The translations under genes and the position numbers were made by a program. A stretch of 64,000 nucleotides of DNA from Conchocele bisecta (taxonomy: Eukaryota > Mollusca > Bivalvia > Lucinida > Thyasiridae), in contig CM055279.1 in the NCBI GenBank assembly GCA_029237695.1, forward strand, positions 25,237,919 through 25,301,918, given 5' to 3'. This document shows, one piece after another, positions 1 to 12,056 of this stretch. Numbering within the stretch: position 1 is the stretch's first letter; each line of letters starts with the position of its first letter. The notes below the pieces were generated by a model. That model was given only the letters and a program-made list of their open reading frames with translations. It was not told the DNA's origin and searched no databases.

Positions 1-390
1 AATATATGACAGATTGTTGTAATATACTTAGTATAACTTATGGATAACTTGTCTTTAATAGGGTGTCAGTTTATATTTGTGACAGATTGGTGTAAAATAC
101 TGAGTATAACTTATAGATTTCTTATCTTTAATAGGGTGTCGGTTGTTATTTTATTCGTAATAAAAGTATGACAGATTGTTGTATATATATACTGAGTATA
201 TGGATAACTTGTCTTTAATAGGGTGTCAGTATATATTTGTGACAGATTGCTGTAAAATACTGAGTATAACTTATGGATTTCTTATCTTCAATAGGGTGTC
301 AGTTGTTATTTTATTCGTAATAAAAGTATGACAGATTGTTGTATATATATACTGAGTATAACATAAGGATTTTTATCTCTAATAGGGTGT
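1..390. repeat. Tandem repeat, AT-rich, ~71-88 bp units
   Basis: The motif GACAGATTGTTGTA recurs at about 8, 82, 170, 241 and 329, followed each time by GAGTATAAC-type sequence and TTTAATAGGGTGTC. Spacing alternates between ~72 and ~88 bp, giving a higher-order unit of ~160 bp. No coding potential is seen. The array may continue to the left of the window. Confidence 0.8.
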
Positions 391-424
391 ATCTTCTCAT
401 GTCATAAATATATGGTCTCGCGGT

Positions 425-531
425 AGTAGTATATAAGAGTCATAATGATTACAAGTTTCGTGTGGAAGCCACCACACGTAGTGGGGTGGCTTCCATATAA
501 ACTTGTATCATTATGACTCTTATATACTACT
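425..531. repeat. Hairpin (fold-back MITE-like) element
   Basis: The arm AGTAGTATATAAGAGTCATA pairs with its reverse complement ending at 531. The loop centres on GTGGTGGCTTCC-type sequence near 480. Arms are ~45 nt and nearly perfect, so this is probably a non-autonomous fold-back transposon. Confidence 0.75.
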
Positions 532-1039
532 GAACCTGTTCGAATGTGCTCCCGTTTTGCAAAATGATGTGTTTACAAAGAACAGATACCTATTATATGG
601 CATGTTTATACTCAGTTTTTGCAGGGATTAAAACCAGTTTTCTCTCCGGAGATTTTTAACGAGATGCTAAAATAGTCAATGGCGTCTGCTCACCTAAGCG
701 TATTGGATATCTCCACTTTGACTGCTCTTTGGACGGTGACGTCATGTGATAAACATAACCTCAAACTCGTTTCCATTTGATACGAGATTTATGAAAGTCG
801 CCCGCAATTTTATGCAGAGGCGAAGTGCATACAATTGCAGACGAGTTTCATAGATATCATATCAAATGATCACGAGTTTGAGATCCTCTATATACGAATT
901 CAATCTATTTTACGACCCTGTTAACCCGAATGTTCTGTCTGTAGCGCCCAAATTTTGTATCTGTTTGCTCTACGTTACATATAAGTAGAACATTCCGGTT
1001 ACGACCCTGTTAACCCTTACACCGCTATCTTATTTGTTT
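532..1039. other. Noncoding stretch, no gene seen
   Basis: I see no open frame, exon or clear repeat structure here beyond two copies of TTACGACCCTGTTAACCC-like sequence near 910 and 1000. Confidence 0.5.
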
Positions 1040-1191
1040 GTCGTCTGCTGTTTATTTTCCAACTTCATCATCAAAAACATGCTTTGACAGCATTTAGAAT
1101 AATTTACAACATGCTTTGACAGCACTTCAGAATCATTTCCCTTGTTTCTATTGAGAAATAAGGCAATATATAAAAGCAACGGCAGACGACA
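1040..1191. mobile_element. MITE with GTCGTCTGCTG-type terminal inverted repeats
   Basis: It begins GTCGTCTGCTGTTTA and ends with the inverse AACGGCAGACGAC. The interior carries AACATGCTTTGACAGCA twice. The same family recurs at 42078-42201 with the same ends and core, just after the stop codon of the ependymin-like gene, which supports it being a dispersed element. Confidence 0.7.
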
Positions 1192-1630
1192 ATTGTTGTG
1201 TGTAGTGGTATATTGGTTAACATTCCAAGCTATACATGGCATTGGTATGTTCATGCCAAGTCCTGTATAGATGAGCTTTAGCGTTCATTAACATGATATT
1301 TATTAAACGAGTTCACCGATTACATGTACATATAACATGATGCTACGCAGAGTTTCTCATGACATTTATCAACACATTTAATACGCAGCATACCGTAGAC
1401 AAGGCAGGTTACTTGTTGAGTGACCCTCATACACTCGTCCGCCAATCCACCAGAATACTGTATTTCTACAACGGGTTCATGTCTAAAAATAGCTATGATA
1501 ACGTATCATAAGGCATATTGTAAATAAACCAGCGTACCTGTTATACAATATGTATAGCTGGTCTTGTTAAAGGTACTGTTCCTCAAATGATGTATCAGAT
1601 ATTGAAGATCGCATTGCAAATGGCAGATAT
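1192..1630. other. Noncoding stretch, nothing recognised
   Basis: AT-rich sequence without a supportable gene or repeat unit. Confidence 0.5.
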
Positions 1631-1812
1631 CTACGGAAGCCCATTAGGGCCACTTCACTTTTTTCTTGAATTTTCAAGATCTTTTATTGAATTTTCAAGA
1701 TCTTTTCTTGAATTTTCCGTAGATAACAATCAAATCTATTGCATAGCTTGAATTTTCAAGTTCTTTTCTTGAATTTTCCGTAGATAACAATCAAATCTAT
1801 TGCATAGCTTTT
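1631..1812. repeat. Half copy of the GGAAGCCCATT hairpin family
   Basis: Begins ACGGAAGCCCATTAGGGCC and continues into repeated CTTGAATTTTCAAGATCTTT units. A full-length copy with both arms is at 39658-39987. This copy lacks the opposite arm, so it is a truncated relative. Confidence 0.65.
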
Positions 1813-2459
1813 TTCCCGGTATGCACTATTTATAGACCGCGATTTCCGATATCAAAAGTACTTTGGTTCTTAGCCACGTTGTTTGTGGAATGTGACGCGG
1901 GAGTGCGGCTTTGATTACTATGTATTTGTGTTTGTTTGTGTTGTACGTCTCCGATTTGTTTCAAGTCGTCAGATGCATATACATGTACGTTCTATAAAGT
2001 TACTATGACCTCTTTAGACACGAAAATCACCAGATTAACCAGATGTATTACACTCTTGCGAGTTATCTGTGAGAGAAAACACGTAATCAACTCCTTACAA
2101 ATAATACACCGTGAAGAGAACACCCGTAATTGCACCTTCTATTATTACAGTCAAAATAAAGTTATTTGCTAATTTGGAGTGTCTCGACTAATGTACAATG
2201 TTAATGCGATTGAACACATTCCAAACATGCACTCAAAGTATAATCATGTATACAACGGGTCCTTAAGAATATGTACTGTACGATTGACGTCACTTGGTTA
2301 CGAATCCACCTGAAAATAAAGTTCTTCAGACATATTCAGGCAAAGTGGAACTTAACTAAACCTGACACCATTGAGGTTCCCGCTGTAATTAACATATCCA
2401 ACTTTCGCGGCCACCTTACCTGTAGAAAGTCTGCATCAGTAGCGACGAGTTTTATATGT
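1813..2459. other. Noncoding stretch, no gene seen
   Basis: Open frames here are short, start at non-ATG codons and have no recognisable composition or splice context. No repeat was identified. Confidence 0.4.
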
Positions 2460-2960
2460 ACAGTTGTATCTGTCAAAATGTTCCGGGTTTATACGTGTAC
2501 AAAGTGTTGTGCGTTGCGTATCCGTGGAGTTTCCGTTAGTTGCGTTTCAAACCGTGTGTCGTCTACGTGTAATACGTTTTCGGCCATGCGTTGCGTTTCC
2601 CCACTCTTGCGCATGCGCGAAAGTCGAGCAAACCGTGTTCAACGCATTGAGTTTCAAAAGTGTGTAATCCGTGTACAACGGTCGTAAACGTATACAACGG
2701 TTGTAAACAACGCATTGAGTTTCAAAAGCATGTAATCCGTGTACAACGGTTGTAAACGTATACAACGGTTGTAAACGTATACAACGCTAAGGTAAACCGT
2801 TTAAACGATTTAACGCTTTCTTTGACGAACGGTTACACGCTTCTACATGTACACAGCACCGTACAGATGAAACCGTGTTATACGTACATGTATAACACGT
2901 TTCCACGGGTTTTAACGCATTACACGTTTTGGTATGCCAACCGTGTATCGCGTAGAATGC
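2460..2960. repeat. Degenerate CGTATACAACGGTTGTAAA repeat field
   Basis: Short words such as AACGTATACAACGG, CGTGTACAACGG and GTTGTAAACG recur in both orientations. A ~65-bp direct repeat beginning AACGCATTGAGTTTCAAAAG occurs twice between 2638 and 2775. The same vocabulary returns at 4490-4935. The small ORFs in this field are by-products of the repeats. Confidence 0.6.
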
Positions 2961-3351
2961 GCAGCATGCTCAGATCGTTTCTTCGCGTGTGTATATATAC
3001 TTCTAGACTGCAGGGCTTCTAAAATTTTCAGTTTTCCGGTTCTGGACATTTTTGAACTCTCAGACCGATTGAGATTTGAAAACTAGTCTTAAAAATCGGT
3101 CCGAGAAAAATTGCCAGTCGGCTGCTATTTCGCTATAAACCTTGTAAATTTACCGGTTTTGACCAAGTAATTTATGACACATATCCGCGGGCCATATCCC
3201 TGTTAAACCAGTGTGCAGCTCGCTGTGTATTCAGTTTCTCCATATATCGATTTTTCTTAACACACGCGTGGGAGAGGTGTATAGCGGATTAGTGACTGAA
3301 ATAGACTGGCTTCAGCGTAAAGATACGAGAGTTCCTAGATTCGCCATTTCT
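2961..3351. other. Noncoding stretch, no gene seen
   Basis: No supportable ORF or repeat unit was found. Confidence 0.4.
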
Positions 3352-3502
3352 GAGGTCTATAAATACATTAAATATGCCTAAAAGCATCAATGAATGAAGA
3401 AACAAAATTAATTTTTATATGGAGGGTGTAAAATAAAAATAAAATTATTTTTTTCTTCATTAATTGAAGATTTTAGGCATATTTAATGTATTTATAGACC
3501 TC
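3352..3502. repeat. Hairpin (MITE-like) element
   Basis: The arm GAGGTCTATAAATACATTAA at 3352 is matched by its reverse complement ending at 3502. Arms are ~60 nt with a short AT-rich loop around 3420-3440. Confidence 0.75.
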
Positions 3503-3743
3503 GGTCCGTTACTTCAACCTGTGATATTACACAGACGAGATTTGTGTGTCGCTTTGTGCAAAAAAATCGATAACACTAAGCCCTGTCAACTAACAGGTGC
3601 TTATTGTATGACATCATTCAGCACGAGAAATGCGTCGTGACCATTCCTTTAGGCTATGTTTTGAAATGTTACTGATTGGTCAACACGCCCTTTGATGTTC
3701 CGCAGACGTCGCGAACGTGTGACTCATGGGGCAATCATGCAGT

Positions 3744-3960
3744 AACCCATTTCATGCTGAGGATACGATTATGTTTGCGGGAAAATATTTTCCTTCTATG
3801 CACTCAGAATATATGCCGCGAGCACCATTTAAACCGTCTCGTCGAGACGGTTTCAAATGAGTGGTCACAACGTATACTTTCATTGAGAAATAACAAAAAT
3901 AAAAATAAATTATTTAATAATTTCATACCCGTAAATGTGTATTCCGAAAGGAATGGATTA
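3744..3960. mobile_element. MITE with central palindrome, copy 1
   Basis: Runs from AACCCATTTCATGCTG through a palindromic core (ACCGTCTCGTCGAGACGGT at 3833) to a CATACCCGTAAATGTGTATT segment. The reverse complement of 47880-48105 gives the same order of blocks with a different palindrome core, so the two are members of one family. A partial relative (AATGAGTGGTCACAC) lies near 11915. Confidence 0.65.
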
Positions 3961-4489
3961 CAAAAAAAACACTGGATTATACGCAGATCTGTCGCCATAT
4001 TTCGCCGATATTTATTTCGAAAATATTTTCCGTAAATGGTGTTGAAAAGCTGACACAAAATTCAGAGTTCATGCGGAAGTTCGGTGGGATTATGCACGTA
4101 TCAACAGCTAATCGTCCGCATGAATAGGCAGGACACGTGACCATTATTTATTAACAATTAATCCTTTTAAGCGCCTGTTGATCGCGAGCATTATACATTG
4201 TAATAAGCGTCTGTCTATCGCGAGCACTATACAACGTACCCCGACCATCGCGTTATAATGGAGCTGCAATGTATTGTTGTTTACACCCGTATAATTCATT
4301 TTCCATATCAGGGGCGAAATGAGTCTGCCTTACAATAATTCGCATGTGCGGAATGGTGGTACATGTAGGTGCGAAACGATCCGCCTGTAAACGATCCAGG
4401 CCGAACAGGTACATGTATTCGCGATATTTTAAAAGGGACGAAACAAGGCCGCCTCGAAGCGATCGGGCCGAACAGGTATTCGCGTTAAA

Positions 4490-4935
4490 ACGTGTAACCG
4501 TTGTACACGTTTCAACGCTTTCATATAGCTACACGCTTCCAGGTAAAGCGTTGTACACGTTTCAACGCTTTCACCACGCTACATATGTATACGCCAAAGC
4601 GTGTTATACGCCTTGAAGCTAAACGTATTACACGCTTTAAAACGGTTTGACAATGTGTTATTAACCACGTTTGTAACGAAACCGGTATTATTAAACGTTT
4701 AAAAAAACCGTATGAAACAACGCCTTTTAAACTAAACGTTTACAATGTGTATTACACGTGTACGAACCGTATTCATTACGTTTTAAACAACGAAAATATA
4801 CAACGCTTTTAAACTAAAACGGTTTGTACATGTGTATTACACGTTTTTGTCGTACGACGTTATATATTTACGTTTAAACAACGTATACAACGCTACAGCA
4901 AACCGTTGCGTTCGCGTTGCGTTCGCGTTGAGTTT
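4490..4935. repeat. Degenerate repeat field, second block
   Basis: Repeats of ACACGTTTAAAACG, GTGTATTACACG and ACGCTTT-like words resemble the 2460-2960 field and occur in both orientations. No coding function is supported. Confidence 0.5.
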
Positions 4936-6485
4936 GCAAGTGTTGTCTACGGTGGAACAAAAACGCAGACTGCACTGTAATTATATAGGAGATTATTACC
5001 ATTTCTTACGTAACTACACAACCGATTAAAAATGCACAAGTCACATTTTAAATTTCAATTATTGTACTTTATGATGATGTTTCGATCGTGTTTTTAAAAT
5101 AAATAATATTTTGGTCCTTTTTAGCTTTAAACATAGTCGGTAGTTTTTATATGATATATATAGCAAATTGTGATTTTTCTTCTCGACTTTCGTTGGGAAA
5201 ATTGCAAAGTCTCTTTTTATAAGAATGGTGACAAAAAATGCACAGGTATTTTCAATTAGCTCATTCATTTGTCTATCTATAGATATAAAAATTATGTTTC
5301 TAAGTTAATATTATTTTGGTCCTATTTAGATAATAATAATGACACCATCTGTTGTCATTTTCCAGTTAGCGTATCACGGAAATCGTCGGCAATTTCCGTG
5401 ATATTCGTTGTAACGGGCACCTGCTTACGGTGCTTAGCGGCGGTGGGACGATTGCATGTTACCCGAGGCATGACCGTGTTGTCGTTAAAAGTATTTGTGA
5501 ACAAAATAACCAAATTATAATTTGATTTTCACGTACTTTGAAACTAATAATTGGAGACGAGTGTATTTGTCACCGAAATATTAATCGCTCATTTTAAACA
5601 CTGCTGATTATCTAACAAATTACACCGTTAATCCGAAACTAACGTCATGGTTGCCAATTAAAAGCAGTTAATTAGTAAATGCCGTGCAAACTACGATTTG
5701 TGTTTTCTTAGATGCCGACAAGACTACTCAATTAAGAGACAATTCTTCACACGTCGATCTATGGTAGCAGGCATGGCTTCATCTCTCAGACCACGTTCTA
5801 ATGTTAGCTACACAATTCTAAATGAAGGAGATTATGTTGTGGTTGACATTCATCCGGTCTGATCATACTTTAATATGTACACTAGTAGTACAGACTGTGA
5901 CAAATTATAGAATATTGAGTCCCAGTACAGACTAAATAACGTACAGTACAAGCCCTGATCAGATTGTACTGGAACACAGTATTGTATAATGTGTCCCAGG
6001 ATTTTGCTACCGCCACACTCGCGGCTGTGTAAGTAGTCAAGACTTCACAGCGAATAGTGCAAACCCTGATCAGATTCGTGTTCATGTACATTACAGTGAT
6101 TACAAAACAGCATACATTTGTTGTTGACTTATTACAGCTCATTGTGTACCTTTATGGAGCATACTAAAATATGTTTCGCAATTATGTAATTGTCAATATT
6201 GTAGCTAGAAGTAATTTATATTATTTTCACTTGTTATTCTGTGTTCAGTATACAGCTATAAATAATTATCGGTAACATGGTAATTATAATTTACTTCTTT
6301 TGTCTACGTTATGAATGTTGGTCAACTATGCAGTATGAAATTATCTATGCTGGTTGAAAATCTGTATATCGCTCGTTTCTCTTGATAAACTATCCTATAT
6401 TGTTTTATTACGTTAAATTCAGGGCAATATTAACGGGATTTAAATATATACTCCTTTAAATAATAATTGTATATTTTAAATGCTA
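4936..6485. other. Noncoding stretch with one dispersed-repeat copy
   Basis: No gene was recognised. Around 5930-6090 the words CCCTGATCAGATT and GTGTAAGTAGTCAAG recall the dispersed repeat described at 36772-37008. The rest is unremarkable AT-rich sequence. Confidence 0.45.
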
Positions 6486-6580
6486 TACCTCAAGATAAAC
6501 CTCAAGATAAACTGGATTAGGTTTTACTGATATATTGCGCATGAATATCAGTAAAAACTAATCCAGTTTATCTTGAGGTA
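6486..6580. repeat. Hairpin (MITE-like) element
   Basis: TACCTCAAGATAAAC at the left pairs with GTTTATCTTGAGGTA at the right, and the central part (GGTTTTACTGATAT / ATATCAGTAAAAAC) pairs as well. The left arm contains a small internal duplication of CCTCAAGATAAAC. Confidence 0.75.
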
Positions 6581-7130
6581 AATGACACTTACACATCAGC
6601 GTCCAATTTTTGGCCTGTGTACAGCCTTGTATATTGTCAGCTAAAAAAGTCAATATTACGCTTCTCCAAATGGGGACATGTGCACGAGAAAACGTGCCCT
6701 GTTTGCAAATCCCACATAAAATATGTTTACCTAATAATGTTTTATTTGAACGTTAAAATTAAAATCCTTGGGATACCATCGATGATGTTAGTCATTTATC
6801 CATATATATGTTGATGAAATTGAAACATTTCAAACACCGACCAGTATTAGTTAACTGATGGGTGAGGAAGTCAACGTGCCAACCATGTTGGTTTCATGTG
6901 CATGCGCTACTTGTTGTTTTGACTGGCTTTGTTGGACACTGGTAAACAAAAGGGAACTTACAACTTTTGGAAGTCAAATTGACTTGCTTGGTATACTTAT
7001 GTGTCATGTTACTGGGAAAATGAGGCTTATGGTATTTGTGACCATTGTAGATCCTAATCAAATAGCACGATCCTGTAGTCTAATAACGCTTGTTAGAAGT
7101 CCCGTTTCTCCAGTATATAAAGTTTTATTG
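6581..7130. other. Noncoding flank, no gene seen
   Basis: No ORF with recognisable content lies between the hairpin and the transposon that begins at about 7133. Confidence 0.4.
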
Positions 7131-7132
7131 TT

Positions 7133-7473
7133 AGGCGGGCAGGGATAACTTTTGACCCCAAACAAATTGCAACAGAAACTAACGCAGTGGCGTTTGGTTG
7201 GACATGCATCAGGGTTGATCATATCCAAAATAGGCAAAAATCGGCCCAGGCGAAATACCCTAATTAACATAATTTCAAAATGGCGGCCATCGTCAGCTGT
7301 GGAATGCAATATCTCGCAAACGGATCATCATAACACCCATAAATATATTACTAACACATAGGAAAGTGGTACCCAAGAATCCATAAATAATACTCCCATC
7401 GACCTATGACGTCACTGTGACGTCATAACCCAGCTATGACGTCATAAATCATGTAGTTCGCCGTCGGGGCGAT
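7133..7473. repeat. Left terminal inverted repeat of the 7.1-11.0 kb transposon
   Basis: Matches the reverse complement of 10693-11044 with scattered substitutions. It contains several TGACGTCA palindromes (CRE-like) near 7408-7445. TTGACCCCAAACAAATTGCA near 7152 is repeated in inverse orientation at about 7480-7515, just inside the TIR. Confidence 0.8.
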
Positions 7474-7499
7474 CATTGTCTGCGTTAGTTTCTGTTGCA

Positions 7500-10498
7500 A
7501 TTTGTTTGGGGTCAAACATTAAAATTTGTTTGCGATAATGCTGACAGAAATCCATGGAGCTTAGATGGAAAAAAAGTATTACATGCTATGGTTATGATAG
7601 AAACTATTACACCAGCAATTAGAGTCAAGACACTGATCCGAAGAGATGCAGGCTTAGAGAGAACTGTCAATTCAGTGATTCAAGCTACGTACTATGACAT
7701 TCCCAGTGTATACATGGTATATAGTCCTATTGTTTACTATATGCTACCGCAAATCAATGTAGAAAACCCATTTAGTAAACTAGATTTACTATGGAAGATA
7801 AGTTCACCTTTGAAACTAGGTACACCTGGCTGGTCAGGAGAGATGTAAGCTGTGTCTGGTAGTACCGGTACTATTTACTCCTACAGTGAGATTCCTCCCC
7901 ATGTTGGATATCGATACAACGGACATCACATGTATATATTCAACTCTATGCTTCATCGTCAATGAATGTATTCGTCATAAGTGCACACCGATAGTTACAT
8001 TTGACCAGCCATTGTTGTTCAAAGCCAGAACTATCGTAGCTTGTTAGAGTAGTGACTTGAAACAAATCATACTAGACTTGGGCGGATTCCATACTATGAT
8101 GAGTTTCCTTTTCCTGGGCAGTATTTGCAACTTGATGACTAGTTCTGGGCTCCGAGAAGTATTGGAACTTATATACGGTGAAAATGCTGTCACGTACATC
8201 TTGAACGGCAAATCATATTCCCGTGCTTGTCGTGGGCATTTTATGATTGATTCTATGCTAAACGGATTCATCATTCATGAGGTATACCCAGTCCAGTTGG
8301 TGACAACGAAAGTGAGAGCGTGCAATCGGTTCTCAGTCCGGACTTGAAAATAGCCTTAGATTTGTTTGATCAAGTTATAAGCAAAGATATATCGGTGGAA
8401 GCGGCAATGGAAGATCTGACTATATCACAAATCTTAGTCAACATATCTGAAACCAAAGCCGAACTGCGCAAATACCCTACTGCTGAATTGTGGCTGCAAT
8501 ATGTAGATATGCTTGATTTACTTCGTGATTTTCTTCGTTCGCAAAGAACCGGTAATTGGTCATTGTAAGGCCTGCCTTAGTAAGATGCTGCCGTACTTTG
8601 CTGCTACTGGCCACAACCACCATGCGAAAAGTGTCCAAATATACCTACGGGATCTGAAGGAACTGAAAGTGAAAAAGTTTATGATATGTTCGACTCTGGC
8701 CTGTTCGTGATACGGCGAACGGAACGATTCTGGGCTGGTCTGTCGAAGGACCTTGTCATCAAGCAGACACTTATGCGAACCATCAAAGTTACTGGAGGTC
8801 TTGTGCATGGTAGAGGTGTTATGAATGAGAAACAACGAAATAAGTGGCTGTTGTCGTTACCTGTGTGCGCGACATTCAATGAATCGATGCAAGACCTCAC
8901 TAACCGGACTTTCGCCACCAGTGAACAACATAAAGAGTTAGCTTCTGCAAGAGTAAAACGTGATAACAAAGATTCCTCAATTGTCTTAGATTTGCTACGT
9001 GATACTAATCCATTCGAGCCTACACCAGACCTGCGGAGTATCACCAGTGGCATTACCGCTGATCCATCTGTCAATGCTCATAGAGTTAAAGACGTCGGTG
9101 AGAAGATCTTAGAGAAGATGTACGGTACAAATGCATTCGATGTTTCCTTCTGCAAAAAGATATTGCTGTTGCGTTGGGTCAGGCAAAGCAACATGATATT
9201 GATGGAGAAAAAGTCAACATCGATCCTCAGCTGCTTTTCCAACGGTTGCTGGCCATTGGCAATGTACACACAGATGAAATGACTTAGAGCAGTTCTTGCA
9301 ATATGAACTATCAACACACCCAACTGCTTTATTTGACACATGGAATGATTAGAGAAGCCACTAGTCGCAACTAGCTGAGGCTATCGGACAAAGGTATCAG
9401 ATTCAAGGTTCTGAAACATTGGTCGCGGTTGCGCAACAGTTTTCAATGTTCGATGGTGGTCCTTTATTGCACAGAATTCAGTGGAAAAAGGATACATCGT
9501 TTGTTAGTATATGTACTAAATACGTAGATCTAGTCACGCAGAGCTCAAGTCCTGTCGTTGTGTTTGACGGCTTCTTACAGGGCCCTTCTACGAAAGACAG
9601 CACCCATCAGCGACGAACAAAAGGGCTCGTTGGTGCAAATGTCAGTGGTTTTACCGGAAACAAACTATTGAAGACCAAGAAGGAAAACTTTCTTTGTAAT
9701 GAAATCAACACATGTATCTTCACTAATCTGATGAAGCATCGAATGGAATAGGCACAAAACAGGCCACAGGTGATGCAGACTTTATAATAGCAGAAACTGA
9801 AGTACAATTAGCAGCCATCGGTCAGACCTGTGTTGTTGGTGAGGACACAGACTTGCTTGCAATGTTATGCCATCACGCAAATCGCATTAAAATACCACCG
9901 GGACAGTTGTTCTTGTACCTGTTCGAGTTTGCCATTCATTCACGCCATTGCTGGATGTGACACCACTTTTTGGTATAGGAAAAGCAACACCATTGAAGAA
10001 GATGGACAGTAAGATCTTCAGGGAACAAGCGGCAGTCTTCTGTGCCACTGATTTACCATGTACTAGTGAGATAACTGAAGCCGGCGAAAAACCTGTGGTT
10101 TGTCTGTACGGAGGAAAACAGGAGAAAATAGTAATGCACTAAGAGTGAGAAAGTTTAAAGAGAAGGTGGTGACAGGTACTACAGCAATCGATGTGATAAC
10201 ATTGCCACCGACATCTGACGCGGCAATGTATCATTCCTTGCGAGTATTTCTTCAAGTCCGTACGTGGATGGGTGATGGAGAGGACATGAATCCTACCGAA
10301 TGGGAATGGGAAGTGCGAAACGGTGCTCTTCACCCAAAGAAAATGAATGCACCAGTAGCTCCTCAGCATCTTTTGAAACTAATTCGGTGCATGTGCAAAG
10401 GGGAATGTGCTACCAAAAAGTGTTCTTGTCGCCGTTTTGGACTGAAATGTACGAATGTTTGTGGACATTGCAATGCTCAAACTCGCCAAGCCCAGTGA
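7500..10498 (+). pseudogene. Decayed transposon gene: PIN/FEN-like nuclease with C-terminal CXC domain
   Basis: Reading-frame segments follow one another across all three frames: 7500-7848, 7892-8300 (in-frame TAG at 8045), ~8290-8567, ~8560-8680, 8686-9150, ~9155-9290, 9419-9751, ~9755-9960, 9948-10100 and 10100-10498. Segment motifs are LGGFHTMMSFL, GHFMIDSML, RFWAGLSKDL and NPFEPTPDLRSI. Then come acidic motifs expected of a PIN/FEN fold: VVFDGFLQGPSTKD, TGDADFIIAE, VGEDTDLLAMLCHH and HAIAGCDTT. The C-terminus has Cys-rich spacing (CMCKGECATKKCSCRRFGLKC, then CGHC) typical of a tesmin/TSO1-like CXC DNA-binding domain. The same domain order occurs in a widespread uncharacterised invertebrate protein family, as I recall it. 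A role in transposition is inferred from the surrounding TIRs. The gene is not functional as read, having about eight frame changes and several stops. Confidence 0.7.
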
Positions 10499-10692
10499 TT
10501 CTCGACGAAGAGGAGATTGAAGAAACATATTTGTTGGACATTGGCTATTGATAGAGATTAAACTGTTTCCCCCATGAAACAATTATTGAATCTGTCCCCG
10601 ACGTCATAAGTTAGTTATTGTGTCATAATGACAGCATAGGTCAGTGGTAGTATCATTTTCTGATTCCCGAGTGCACGAAATGTGCGACAAAA

Positions 10693-11044
10693 ATCGCCCC
10701 CGATGGCGAAATAGATGATTTATGACGTCATTACTGGGTTATGACGTCACAATGACGTCAAAGGTCGATATGAGTATCATTTATGGAATACTGGGTACCA
10801 CATTCCTATGTATTAGTAATTCATTTATGGGTCCTAGGACGAGCCGTTTGCGATATATTGCGTTCCACAGCTGGCGATGGCCGCCATTTTGAAATTATGA
10901 TAATTATGGTATTTCGCCTGAGCCGATCTTTGCCTATTTTGGATATGACCAACCCTGATGCATGTCCAACCAAACGCCACTATGTTAGTTTCTGTTGCAA
11001 TTTGTTTGAGGTCACCCCTTATTTTAGATTAGCAGTGCCCGCCT
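10693..11044. repeat. Right terminal inverted repeat of the 7.1-11.0 kb transposon
   Basis: Inverse of 7133-7473. It contains the same TGACGTCA palindromes near 10726-10757 and ends GCCCGCC before TA. Unlike the left arm, it shows the TTTGTTTGAGGTCA motif only once. Confidence 0.8.
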
Positions 11045-11437
11045 ATGTTGGTATAAAGTGTCTACGAGTTGATAGCTATTTTGATAAAAAATTTGAGAAC
11101 AAAATTAAAATACAAATATATATTCTCAGTCGAGGTTTGAGACCTGTTCGAGAAATAATTTTTCTACTAATTAATATAAGATCATCTTTATTTGATATGG
11201 TTAGAAATAATTAACGTAATTCCCTTTGATTACGGAAAAAGCCTGAAAACAAAATCAGCTTTGACTTATATGTTTTCCGTTCTCAGCACTATTACTATTC
11301 GCCTATAATTAGATAAAATGATAGCTTACTGTATTACATGCACTTTGACGTGAAGAAACATAGTATACCTTGAAATATAAATCACTCGCACTGGGTACGG
11401 GGCGCCATGCAAGACAGGTTAATTATGTGTACAAACA
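11045..11437. other. Noncoding spacer
   Basis: AT-rich sequence between two elements. No gene was seen. Confidence 0.4.
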
Positions 11438-11477
11438 CAATTTTGTCCAGACAAAATTGAGTTTTGTAACACTAAAA

Positions 11478-11615
11478 ATCACAAAATTCAATACTGTGTC
11501 ACAAAATTCAATTCTGTGTCACAAAATTCAATTCTGTCAATTCTGTGTCACAAAATTCAATTCTGTCAATTCTGTGTCACAAAATTCAATTCTGTGTCAC
11601 AAAATTCAATTCTGC
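11478..11615. repeat. Tandem array of ~20-bp GTGTCACAAAATTCAATTCT units
   Basis: About seven units, several partially truncated to CAATTCTGTCAATTCTG. The related internal array at 12710-12815 is in the same orientation. Confidence 0.85.
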
Positions 11616-12056
11616 ATACGTTTCGTATACAAAATTCATTTTTATTATAAAGGATTCAATTTTGTAAGACAGAATTGAGTTTTGTGAAGAAAATTCAGTT
11701 TTGTGGGACAGAATTCATTTTTGTCCACAAAAATTAGTTTGCGTAGGATAGTCTATGTCATCTCTACGTTGATTGGTTGAGATCGGTCTTAGTCCATTTT
11801 ACTAGATGGTGGAGTACACTTGCAGGTTTAAATATTTCAATGCGAAAATATAACCCAATATATCAATATTATACTTCTTTATGGACAGTTATTTTGGTTA
11901 TATTATGATTACAAATGAGTGGTCACACCATAGAAGCATATATACTTTGAAGGAGAAATAAGAAAAATATTCAGAAGTTTTCCTCAATTATGTAAACAGG
12001 GTCAAACATAAAGTAGCCGGGACATAGCTAGACCTGAGAGCATGCCCATATATAGA

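Larger units (their letters stand above)
7131..11046 (+). mobile_element. DNA transposon with long TIRs carrying a PIN/CXC gene
   Basis: The ends are inverted copies of each other: GGCGGGC on the left (7134) and GCCCGCC on the right (ending 11043). Each is flanked by TA, which suggests a TA target duplication. The inverted repeats run inward about 340-350 bp, with shared landmarks CAGCTGTGGAA, TGACGTCATAACCCAG and ATGACGTCATAAATCAT. The interior holds one long decayed gene on the + strand. Long TIRs around an XPG/FEN-like nuclease gene with a Cys-rich domain recall the Academ superfamily, but I identified no DDE transposase. That assignment is inference, and the sequence is too degraded to settle it by eye. 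Confidence 0.75.
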
